Source of the DNA: Phoronis australis
Lineage: Eukaryota > Phoronida > Phoronidae
Reading direction: 5' to 3'
NCBI GenBank assembly: GCA_002633005.1
Contig: NMRA01000040.1
Coordinates: 639,362 to 703,361, forward strand
DNA length: 64,000 nt
Positions 49,295 through 61,700 of this stretch are shown in pieces. A model generated the notes under the pieces. That model saw only the letters and a program-made list of their open reading frames with translations, was not told the origin of the DNA and did not search any database. A program made the position numbers and the translations under genes. Position 1 is the stretch's first letter; each line of letters begins with the position of its first letter.

Positions 49295-49384
49295 ACGGGC
49301 TTCACTTGTAACACACTGCGTAATCTGGCGAAGTCTTACGCGTTCTTGTGTTTTCGCGAGACTCTCGCGTCTAACGAACGCACA
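49295..49384 (+). repeat. Dispersed 90-bp repeat, copy 2
   Basis: ACGGGCTTCACTTG to CGAACGCAC aligns with 33820-33909 in the same orientation. The copies have diverged by scattered substitutions, which indicates an old repeat family or two related regulatory modules. Confidence 0.6.
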
Positions 49385-52300
49385 TTTGTATAGTCTAAAT
49401 ATATTTATACCTTTATAGAACTTGTTGCACTTTGTTCCGTACTCAAATTAGTAACGCGGGATTCCTGGACTTGGGAAACATAGTTTTCAGGACTCGAGAC
49501 CCTGGTCGATGCATACAATGACCAGTAGGGCTTTCAGTATGATCTCAAATACTAACGGTCAATTATCAACTTCAGGTATCAATATGGCGAATTTTTATTT
49601 TTTCCAAAACACCAGTAGCACTGAGTAATTGTTTTATCATTTTCGAGTTTTATACCGTAGCTACGGTCAGATGTTTCGATTAATTGTCGTAATTTACGGG
49701 AATTTTAGAAGCCTTCTGGAATGAAAAAGATCAATTTTGTTAATATCTGTGTGAAATTGGCGAGATTTTACAGTGTCACTTCTTCCCAAACCTGGGCTCA
49801 CTTTTCATAATCTGAGTGAGAAACAAGTTGAGACTAGTTTTTGAACTTTAAGTGACCTAAATCGGAATTCAGTTTTGAGAGAGGGTGGAAACAGATTCTT
49901 TAAAACCAGATCTCTTCATTTCAACAAATTTTGTAGATTTCGGGATTCTTTGTTTGTTTTTGTCACTTCAAAACCAAAATGTGTTCTCGCATACTCAGCG
50001 GAAATTCAAGTAAACCAAAAGTACTAACATTCAATCCATTTACAGGATAAGCAAAGCTCCTGTGACAATAATAATCTTGAAGTTATTGCTTCATCCGAAC
50101 CAATTGCTATTATCTCAAAATAACCTTTAAATTAGCGTTTCGCTGAAATAGTGGACCAAAAAGGCGAACTCTATACAAAACGTTAATTATGATCATAGAA
50201 AATTTCTGCGATGTCCGAGGAAAAATAACCCACGTAGCCAGCTGCAACACATCATTAGCTCCACATGACACAGGTTGCAGAGATAAATTAATTAGAGAGT
50301 TTTTATTTAGCATTTTCATGCCTGGAAATCTCACGATGTGAACATTTTTGCTAAGTGTTCCCATGGAAGTAAAAGTTCGAAACCGTAGCCATGACAAGAG
50401 AATGCCAAGGAATGCGTCACTATGAAGCTCAACAATACACCAGGAATTTTGACTATTTTTGGCCACCATTTCTTTTCTAATTAGGAGTGATCATGTTATT
50501 AGCAAGACTATACGACACGAGCAAACCATAAATTCAGACAATTTAGAAAATACAATTCAATAAAGTCAACATTGGAATTACAGATGATAATGTTTTTCAT
50601 AATATGTCGAAGTCATGCGAGCAAATTTTGAATGCAACTTTGGTCGGTGGAATTAAACGAAAACTAAAGGTGAGAAACTCGGCGTATGAAATTTTAGAAT
50701 CTGTCCTAAGCGGCAGTGCAAGACATCGTTGATGACCGACTCCCCGGGGCAGAGTTGTGTGTATTTTAAAGCGCACGCAATCCTATAGTTTGTCTCTTCG
50801 TTTAGCCATACATCGAAATAATAGACCCCTCCTCGGCCGTTCATTGTTCGGTCGCTAATAGCTCCGAATTGATTCTTAGGTGACAACTATAGCAAACGTT
50901 ATAATGACAAACATGTAACACCGATATTGTTATCATATAATAGGCAGCGACAATTTGACATCTTAGGTGAATCGCTGAAGACTATTAACTAACGTACGTT
51001 GTCGACATCTCTGCCCTTCCTCATCTTGGCTTGGGACATAATTCCCGGCTATCTAGCTTGACCAACCTCCCGTTCAGTACCACTAGGGCCTCGCTAAAAA
51101 GCAAGACTTCGAGAGATTACGTGTACGTGAGACATTGCTGTGTTTTTTGAATGAGAAGACGTGACTTTGACTATATTTTAGCTGGGTCCTAGCGAAGGTC
51201 CAAGCGTTACTGAACGCACGCCAGATTTTGCCGTGTCTAATGCATGAATATTTTGGTGACTAGAAATTACTATCAATTACTATCGGTCTACTACGCATGT
51301 GTTGTTGTACACAATGTGTTCTGTTCAGCTCAGTCAGTAAACTAACAATTATTTATTTCCTCGTCTTCTATATTTAGAAACAATAGTGGACAAATCTCAG
51401 TTATCGGGTTATTTTGATACTATGCGCACAAATTTTCAATCTGTTGGTTTTCCCACATCTTGTTTACCCTTTGCTTTGTTTTCTGTTGTTGTCAAAAACT
51501 TTTTATCAATATTTTTATTTGTATTCTGATTGATTTCGTTCATGAGGCATGTTCAAGGTCCATGTCAAAGGTCGAAAAGTGTCCTAATTTGTCTCCTATC
51601 CAACATAACGTATCTAATGAATATTTAAACTTTCACAGCCGATTCAAATTTATATTAAGTTCAGACGTTATTTCAGGCTTGGTTTAGAGTGGGGAAATTT
51701 TATAAGCAAAATACCCATCCAGTAGACATGTTAATAAAGTAAAGACGCCTTTCACGTTACAATGGACTCTTGTCGATTTCAATCAAACTGTATATCATCA
51801 TCATTTCCGTGGTTGTTTACATTGCGTTTTCCATATGCCAAATGATAGTTTTCTTTCTTCCTCTCCACTTATTCTACGCGATATTGGTGATATGAGATGT
51901 TTTTGATCGTGGCCAGTTTTCGCTGTGGGGCATTGCCTTTTGCCGGGTTGATATTCCTCTAAAGAAAACACGGCGTCAGCCAAACCCTGATAGCGATAAC
52001 GAACCAGAGAAAGCCAAGCGCATGTGGTCTGTTTTCTAATTACGACACTCTTATTTTTCGTAATTACATCTATCTAGAGAGGAATTTTGGGAGAAAGTTA
52101 ACAAGAATTGTAACTAGAGAAAACGTGTCAACAAGTGCAATGCGATTTAAAGAGGTGAAGCGTTGTTTAATTTTGACAGTCCTGAGAGGTTTTCTTCTTG
52201 TGTCGAAATTGGCAGAATTAAGTATTTGTTTACATCGAAATGCCAAAATGTTCTAACCTTTCGATAATGTGGCACTGAAACACGAATTCCACCATAGATC

Positions 52301-54296
52301 ACTCAGGTTGACACAAACTTTTTTTTGAAAGAAAAAACTTTTGCAAGATTCGTCGAAGTAAAGAACTGGGTGTATATGGTTACCAATTCCCAAAATGTGA
52401 CACTTGGGGGATGCAACTCGTCGCGTCCGGCAGTGACGCTAATTTTCCAAATCCTATTAGCCGCATTCTGTCATTTTGTGAACGGGGATGTTTCACATTT
52501 TCGTAAGCTAAGCTAAATAATCATTCACGAGTTTTAAGTGCGCTTCTGCCCAAACTCAAGAATTAATCCTATTAATCCAGTATGAACCTAGAATAAGCCT
52601 TGGAGGCAAAGTCTTTGCAGACTCGCTTGCATTAGTTGTATGATAAAGGTTTTCAGTTGAACCGTTGAACTACTTCATTGATCTTTTCCACCCGAACTTC
52701 TATTTTCCCTTTTTCGACCTTTCCCACCTGGACGGTATTGTTCCTAATGACCGCTTCATTACATATCGGCCAAACAGATTTAATCGGATTTATTCCCTCA
52801 CTTTTCTTTCAAGCTTTTCTTAGTGAGCAATCGTTTCTTCTCTCTCCGCCGTGTCGCTGTAGGAGCTCATTGGCTTCCTGTGGAGAACCATCCTTTCATA
52901 AGCTTAGCCCAGTTGTGCCGCTGAGCCATCAAGGTGGCGTCTCATCGCACAGGTGCATAACAGTTACCTGACCCAAATCACAGCTTTGTCTTGCCAAGCA
53001 AATTGTTGGCTTAGGTATTACAATAAAAGTACGCGTCGAATTTCACTCTTCATCTATCTGCTCCAGTTACGCCAATCGTGTTTTGGTAGCTTTCTTGACT
53101 GTACTACATTATAAATTTGTGGGTAAATGGCAACTTGTATAGGTCTATTTAAAGAAATTTGTTTTTGATTGAAGATCCCACGACAGTCCATACACGTATA
53201 TCGTGTGCTCAAAAAGCTCACTGGCACACCCCTGCCAAGTGCTTGGTCCTATGTTTTGTTTTGTTTGTATTATAACGGTATAAGGTTTTTCACCTGTACA
53301 CCATGTTTATTGTGATTGAGTGGCTCGCGACTGAGGTGAGGGCAACTTTTACGGCGGGTGTTGGTAAAGTTGCTAACATCGCCAGCCTGCGCTCGGTCAT
53401 AAATATGTGAATCAAGCTGTCAGCGGATGGGCTCACGACTCATAGATTTTGTGAATAATAGCAACTTGCGTTAATATTTTTAACTCTTCTATAAGAGATA
53501 ATGACAAGGGAATTTTTATATAGATGAATGTGTCATTGTCGTGCGCTAACTACAGATGTTGTTTATAGGTTGTTTCTTGAATAAATTCACCCATTATTGA
53601 CACTAGACTGCGGGCTTGGTAGATCTATATGAATTTAAAAGATGTCCAACACTCTTTCGACAAATAATACTTTCACATCACACTCAAACAGCACAAAATT
53701 GCTGTGAGTATTTAATTTCACTATTTTCTAATGCCAAATCATGAAAATAATCCACTTAAAATGCCAACTAATTTTAGAAAATCGTCATCCAACAGGACGG
53801 TTAACATATAATTAATAAGATTTTAAACGAAATTCACCGAGTGTCACTCTAATGAAAGCCATATGCATCAATATTTGATAACACGTTTAATTTACTTCGT
53901 CTAATTAATTGTTGCATCAATGAGGAAAACAATTCCTATTGCGACTTCTAGTGTGAAAATCCATAAGCAACATAGCTAATTGTCTCGGCGTTGATTCCCA
54001 CTGACTTCGAGTGGGATGTCGATTTAGACCTGGGTCGCAGCAAAAATAATATATCAAGAGCCATTAACGAAAATCAGCAAGGTTCGATACAATACAGAAA
54101 TCTATTAATTGTAAATAAATAACGGCGTAATTGAATTTTTTACGGCAATAAAGTACCACACTCGTGTATTGCTGACATCAGCCGAGAGGGATATCGGTGG
54201 AACCCTGCAACTATTGACACGGGGGAGGGGAGTTGCCCTCACTCAAACAGGGGGAGGTGTAAAGCCAACAAAACATAAAACCTGTTGAAATTGGTG

Positions 54297-54297
54297 N
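54297..54297. other. Ambiguous base (n) in the assembly
   Basis: A single n interrupts GGTG-TGG in a stretch with G runs (around 54220-54260). It marks an unresolved base; no gene is affected. Confidence 0.99.
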
Positions 54298-57200
54298 TGG
54301 CTACTGAGGAAAGGGGAAAAATAGGCAGGTGGCATTGTGGCTTCTGGGGTGCACCAGGCGTGCTCAGGTCACACAGTTGAGCCCATTGCAATAATTACCT
54401 GATTAAGACTCAAGGCGATTCCTCAGCATGAGGTTCCTCGTGAGTAAAGTCTTCTAATCTTCCCGTTTTTTCAGGAAATTAGAAAGGCTGTTGCACGGGC
54501 ATGATCTGACCACGAGGAAAGGGCAGACGTGAGTTCCTATCTTCTTAGACCCTCTTAAAGAAAGTCTTCTTTCGAAGCTATTGTAAACCAGAAATGCTTT
54601 GTGTTTCGAGTCTAGTTCTTGAAAATTTTAGACTAAAAGTTGACATCCAATTTTGTCAACTATTTACCATGATTTCCACTCATAATCAGAGCCACCAGGT
54701 GCTGAATATTTTCGGATTTATCCTCAGTCATCTTATCTATATGTGCCAGTTCATGTATTTAATCGCTAATCCAATTATTAGGAGAAGGTTGTTAATTATA
54801 GCTTAGGCAGTAAAGTAAATAAAATTTGTTGACAGGCAGAAACCTGTTTACTCGATCTGTCCATCATTTCACGAGCCAGACTCTCGTGTTGAAACGGACA
54901 TAATTAATCCCACGTTTGTTGTGAGTCAGGGTTAGTAATAGAATTAACAGGTTCGACGTTTTGACACTTACGCGCATTTGCAAGTGATGTTAATTTCGTA
55001 AAAAGTACAGGCTGGGCTCAAACTATAGCCGAACATATTACACATATTTGATATTACTGTCGAACTTGGCTCAGTCCCTTGATATTTCTGTACCTTAAAC
55101 GTTTTTAACTCCGTATAATTCACAAAAATGTTATTTATTTTTTCATTGACATATTCCAATTATTTGCAATCGCCAGGTATATTTTAGTACATATGATTGG
55201 ATTGCTTTTTGAAATTAATTGTTCTTTTATGTCCAAATTCTAAAATTGTAACCCCAACTGGCGAGCTGCAGCCATTTTAGTTTTATTGGTCTTGTTTACA
55301 GGTGTGTAATAAAACTGTACGTTGCATCCTGTTCACAAAATATAACCAAACTCACCAATCCAATGAACAAAATACATGCAGTTTAGCTCAAGGTTCCTCC
55401 CACAACACGCCCATTGGTCACTCAAACTGTCAATCAGATTCTATTATATTCCTTGCTTGGGCATAGTTTTCGTCTGAATTCTCACCTTTAGCTGCTGTGA
55501 CGCTGACCCCTACCACTGATCGGTGCTATAAATAAAGATGCATTGTATGACTTTAACTATAAACAATTTTCTTAATACAGACCCAGAAACGATCCTAATC
55601 CCTGTTCCTTGTTTGCCAGTCTTTCACTCGCTATAGGTGTGAACAATTACCGCGGGTCCCATAGAAGTGTCAGCGTGCCTATACGGCGATTTTTGGGTTG
55701 ATTGCGTTCGTTTACTGGAAAACAAGACGAAGCGGAAGAAAATTGACCAATGAGAATGTCAAAACAAATTTCAACATAACTTGCCAGTTGTTAGATAATG
55801 TTAGTAATGACTGAAGACAAATAAAATTTGAAATCTGACTATTATATTCGAAAGTGTCATGTTTAGCTTGCTAACACGAGTCTTGTCGAACACTGAACGT
55901 TAGGTGGGATGCCGTTTTGGACTAAGCCATTTTTATAAATGTATTTGGCGTAATTTCCAATAAATAATTTGTCATGTCAATTAGCATATGAAAAGCAACA
56001 CGGTAACTTAGTTTCAGTACGCCGTGATATCCGTTTTCGGGGAATGGTAAACATTTCATCTTCGTATTTTACACATTGTCTGTTGTATTAAAGAAAATAT
56101 GACCTTCTGCACTATCAAAACTGAGTATTATTTCAATGGTGTGAAGACAGCGCAATTGAGGAAAAGTGCCAAGCTGTTCCCACGGTTGACTGCGGTGTAC
56201 ACTATCTTACGAAAGAGTCAGTTTGTTTATTCCAGCTTCCCCTCAAACAATAAAGAGATCTATCTTGCAACAAAATGGTAGTTTCTCGTCTCATTATCGC
56301 CATTAAGTGCCAACAATACGCCTTCGGGCATACTATAGAGTTCTTAAAGATTACACTCAGCGGGACGTTCAGCCTATCGTTTCTTGGTAGTCCATTCCGC
56401 TGCATTTCACCCTCGACTAATCCGACATGACAAACCCTGCTAATCGCTCTTATCCTAATAATATAGTGAGTTTCTATTCTTCGGATGTGGCCACATCAGT
56501 ATGATTACCCAAAGTTTTCGCTCTTTGAGCAAAACCCCGACTGAAGTCGAATAAAGGCGTCAAATTCTTGGCATAAGTTTGTTTTAGTGGAGAGTGTGCG
56601 TATTCATCGGAGTCCACTCAGAGGCTCCAAAACGAATATAAAAACCAAAGTTGACAGCTCTCGTACTATTGAAATTTCCTTAATGCAAGGTCTGTAATCG
56701 GCTATCATTGTATAGATCATAGTCACGCGGCTTTATGTTATACTATTTATGACGCTTCTGTCCGAGCTTTTATGGGCAACAAAACGTCAACGGCTATCCC
56801 TTCCTCTGTAATAATCTCTAAGTGAAACTTTTTCTTTAGATCACTGATTCAATTCTTGTGTATGTGTTGATCTATAAACGACTAAAACCATGGTAGATAT
56901 TTGGTTTCACTCCAAACTGTGAGCGATCACTACCACTTGTGCTAGTGATACGATAATTCAGTGATTTTACAGTAAAAGCCATAACCCGACGAACTGACAG
57001 ATGTCATCGATTTACAAAGTTTACCGTTGACTTTTTTGTTTTATGTCCGATCACAGGGTTGGTAGTTTCACCAAGAGCTCTGAACACCAAGCTGTATATT
57101 ATAAACCAATTGATAATATTTACTTGGTAATTCAGAAGTGAACATTTACACTCTTACGAAATTATTTCGGAGGAGTACGTACCTCCCTCTCCTGCCTCTT

Positions 57201-57772
57201 TTTAAAAACAAATAAATTCATGTAAAGTATACATCAACAGACGTGTTCCAAAGTTTATTTATGAATTCATTATTTTCAAACATTTGTTATTTGCAAAATA
57301 GACGTAAGAGGATTTCAAATTTTCAAATGCGGCGTACACTTCGCTTGGGAATTACACGTGAACGTACAGACTGATCCTGATAAGGAAGGTCTATTCAAGC
57401 TTTTGCAACAAGGTGAAAAGGGTCATTTTTCGGCAGCATAGAAAAGTTTTCGGAAGCCGTCTGAGCGATGCGATACAACTTACTTCCAAACCCGTGACAA
57501 CTGTTGGAAAGTTCTGCAAATAATTACGCATGCGCACATTACTTTCGTGTTTACGCCTGTCTGCAGAGGTGAGTAATGAAAGTGTCAATCAAGCTGTAAC
57601 TGACCAATCGGGTGACGTGATCCTCAAACCTTTCAATCCCACTCATGCTGGGTGCCTAACAAGATACGACCATTCTGAGGTTGCTTGTCGTCACTGAAGC
57701 GCTATTGAAAAGTTTTGTTTGTGTGGACTAGCCCCACTGCGCTGACTGACAGAAGGTTTTATCATTGAAATT

Positions 57773-58736
57773 ATGGATCACACTTTAACACAGAGTCACT
57801 CGCCGTTAAGATTAGTCGTTGCCTGTCCGTCAACTGTGACGCACCGAGAGCTCAACAGTGTTTATGATTTTTGCCAGCCACCCGCTGCAAGCAAGCATCC
57901 AAGCGATCGAGCATCGGATATGATCAGCCCATTCATGGAATCCGCTCATCTGCCCCCGGGGGCACTGAAGTTGAGTCCGCCGCATCATACAGATTCAAGT
58001 TATGCTCAAAGTTTACAAAATCAGTATGGTCAATCGAATGGCTACGGTGTCCCACACAGCGTGGACAGTTACGCTGCAAGAGACTTTTTATTTCGCAGAC
58101 AACACATGGCGGGGATCTCGGATTCACAGAATATGTTTTCATCTTCGAACATTCACATGGGCCACCACCAAGACCCGACATCAAGTGCTGTTATATTCCC
58201 AGGTTTCCACGACACCCAGTCTCACATGAACCCCCAGGTACGCCTTAGTATTCCCGGTGCAGACATGTACGGTCGTCCGGACCAGTACCAGTACGGGGGA
58301 CACAGAGCCGACGCGTACCCCGGGTCGCAACACCATCTACAACATATGAACCATATGAATATGGCTAATATGGGACCTCACGCCCCTGGGGCATTTTTTA
58401 GATATATGCGACCCCCAATCAAGCAAGAGCACACGTGTTTATGGGTGGATCAAGAACAGAGTGAACCTAAAAAACCATGTAATAAGACATTTCATACGAT
58501 GCACGAAATAGTGACTCATATCACAGTCGAACATATTGGCGGGCCTGAGCAGACGAACCATGCTTGCTACTGGCTGAACTGCGCACGCGATGGCAGACCA
58601 TTCAAGGCGAAATATAAACTGGTGAATCACGTTCGGGTTCATACTGGCGAAAAACCATTTCCCTGCCCATTTCCAGGATGTGGAAAAGTGTTTGCTCGGA
58701 GTGAAAATCTCAAAATCCATAAAAGAACCCACACAG
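57773..58736 (+). CDS. Zic: Zic exon 1: N-terminal region, ZOC motif and fingers 1-3
   Basis: The exon begins with [16 protein letters not shown] and is rich in His, Met, Gln and Ser up to the fingers. It ends in the HTG linker after finger 3 (KIHKRTHTG), with donor CACACAG|GTACGT. Without splicing the frame reads on for 27 further codons to a stop at 58820-58822. That read-through product would lack fingers 4 and 5 and is not expected to be the main product. Confidence 0.94.
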
Positions 58737-61700
58737 GTACGTGCAATAAGTACGAACGTACGGACCATCATGTCCAACCATTTTTCTTATTTTCGAAATC
58801 AAGGTCAGCAACATGCATTTAAGTTATCAGAACGGATCAAAAGCAATAAAATACTTTTTCGCGTAATTTATTATACTATAATTTAGCCAGACATTAAATG
58901 ACAAATTATACGTCATGGCTAAAGAGTTTCCCATTTTTAAGCTTTCCAAATTAACCAGCAACTCTGCTGTTGGGCCTGAGTCGACAGATGTAACGATTTT
59001 TTTGAAAATTTAAAATGAAATGAACGAACTTGTCAAGTTGCGATACTTCAGAAGCATAATGACCCGTTTAATTTGCACAATGGAGCGATCTTAGGCATAC
59101 TCTCATTAAAAACACTAGTACACCGCTCTTTGAATAGATTCAATTCAAAACCGACACTGTAGCAAGTTTCCACGGAATGATAATTGAGATTCAAGATGTC
59201 TAGGGCAAAGCTAAGAGACGTTAAGTTCTAGTTTTATTTTTAAGAGTCATTTCATTGTCAGTTTCGCTCACTTTGCACCGCTCGCAAATCTTAGAACGAG
59301 TACCATAATTCATGTCCGTCAGCATACTCGTAAAAAGTCCATCGTAGGACGGGTCAGCGAAAACTTTTTGTGATCGTTGCCGTGTTTACTTGAAATGACT
59401 GTGGGAATTAGATGTAGATTTTCACGACGCACAAACGATGAACCTCAGGCTCCAGAGACTGTTGGACTTTGGGATCGATTGGGTTAGACCTGCGATGAAA
59501 TTCACCATTTATCCCCGAGCGAGTAAACTGTTTGCGGCTTCGAATTTCCGAGAATTTCGACTATGCATTCGGAGCCTCACTTTCCCATAACTTCGAAACA
59601 ATCAGCACTAATTGTTTACTGAAATGCTACGTAATAAAGCCCAATTTACCACATGTTTAGGCCATCAGCGTAAATCTTCAAACGACCTTCTCCTTCCCTG
59701 GCCGGGACGCTGCTTAATTGCCGTCAAATTACACTAAACATAAAACTTACAACCGGATCACTTTAAAATCGATTTTTATTAGTTTAACCAACAGCTATCT
59801 GTGAAATTCACTCTTACATATTTCATTTATTTTCGTGGAACGTTATTTACGTATATTTCGCGCAACTAACCATCAAGTTATTTTCGAGTAACATTTTAAT
59901 CCGTTTTCCTTGCCTTTTAAATAGAATATTGTAGGTTTCCTTTTATGTTTCCTATAATTCACAGCCTTCAAATAATTAAAAAGTAATAGTTATAATCTAT
60001 TTTGTGCACTGTAATTAGTTCTCTGCACCACCCAGCGTAAACTTTGACACGTTTGGATATTTGCCTTCTTTTGGTGTCTATCTGGACTAACTACATCAGG
60101 ATTTCGTTTCCAGTTGCGCAATGACACGCGTAGTGTTGACTGACGCACAGACAGTGTCAAATTGAGAACACGTCTACTTCCTGCTGGAACTTAGAAGTTA
60201 TAATTAACTCAGTGCTTAACTAAAACTCAAATAAATATAAACACCTGATTGATCCCGAATGATTTTCTATGTATTCATGGTTGCCAGGAACAAAAATCGT
60301 GGGCATGTAAGTAATTTATTAATCAGAAATCAATATGAAAACATTTCACCGCCGCAGACAATTAGAAGTCGAGGGTTTGCTATCTCCGTAAATGAAAATG
60401 CCGGAGTGCTCATTTCGAATCGTGCCTGTTAATTAAAATGGCTTTGATCATCAATATTGCATGCATTTAATAAAACAAAAGCGACTGCACAATTCGGATT
60501 AAATGCAAAGGTCATAATTATTTCATTTCTTCATTTCAAACCGAAGCCAAATCGTCTAAGTTAATCGCCGTGCGCTCTATTGTTTCGCTAGTGATGTCTT
60601 TTTAATGTGTGGGGTGAACAGAATACAAACGCACCATTTAATGCCGTTGTTTGATGTTTTTCAGTCTAATAGGCCATAGGTCATTTAGAAAGTGAACTTC
60701 GAGAAAACAAAAGCTGGCGATACTTGAACCTGTTTCTATAGTATTCGACTTTTTCGACTTTTTGTGTTCTCGAATTAGGATTAAACGTTGCCTGCCCATA
60801 TCAAAATGAGTTCGGAGTAATGTGTATTATTACGGTAAGCAAAACAAGTTTTTTGGTTGCAGCATTAAAGTGAGTTCAGTTTAATAAAATTATTATTAAG
60901 TAAATCAACCTTTCGATCCCAGAGCATTTGACTGTATTGTGACCATTTAATGTTACTCGGTAATTTGCGTTAAACAACGGAGTAATTGAAATAGCCAGAG
61001 TGTGTATTGTCTATTGTGCTGGATTTATTACGTAATTTTGGGGGGAAACAATTATTGGTTAATCCAATATGGCCCGGAAATTGTCACTTGTCATTAAACT
61101 CAGGAACCGTGGAACACGTGTTGTGGTAGCCAAATTCTCCTAAATGAGTCTCACCCTTTTCGCATACACGATCGCCACAAATTAACTCACGTCTATGTCG
61201 TGTCTGTCCGCTGCACTTGTTGCGCGAACTGAGTTAATTCTGCAAGTCTGTAATGATCTAATATACAATCCAATACACGCTGCAAATCTCGTACACAATA
61301 CTTTCTTTTACTGGAGGTATCACAATTGCACAAGGAGTTGTTTCCTGTCGAAATTGATTTTCAAATTAGGACCAGTTTCACGGAAACCTGAACTGGTTGA
61401 AGTTATAAAGTTGAGAGTAAAATTGAAGTGCTATCACATTGAAATGAAATTTTGTGCCCCTTCCAGTGTCTTATTTTCAAACACTTTCTTTTTTGCAACT
61501 GTTTACATTTCCAGGATTCTCAATGAGCAAACATTCAAACATGGTACAAATTCCGCGTCATGTTTTAGTGTCATAGTTTCCTTCCTGTTAATTCGCAAAA
61601 CAACTATTGCTTACATATTATTTACCTATTATTTGCCTATTCGGCAATAGTCTGATGTAAAGTGCCCGTATTTTGATAGCCAGTTTGATGCCCGCTATTC

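Larger units (their letters stand above)
28867..57772. other. 29-kb interval upstream of Zic with no recognised coding exon
   Basis: I scanned the open frames in this interval on both strands. None exceeds about 120 codons outside the microsatellite, and none has a domain, a conserved motif or a plausible splice partner. The content is AT-rich single-copy-looking DNA, two MITE-like elements (30871-31309, 36065-36216), a duplicated 90-bp dispersed segment (33820, 49295), a large ATC-type satellite (48431-48839) and an ambiguous base at 54297. Lying upstream of a developmental regulator, it is a likely enhancer domain. That is an inference from gene type, as conservation cannot be judged from one sequence. 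Confidence 0.6.

Noticed and set aside
61195-61650. A 151-codon open frame in the Zic intron
   Set aside because: No recognisable domain or homologue, AT-rich composition and no splice support; length alone is weak evidence in a sequence this long.
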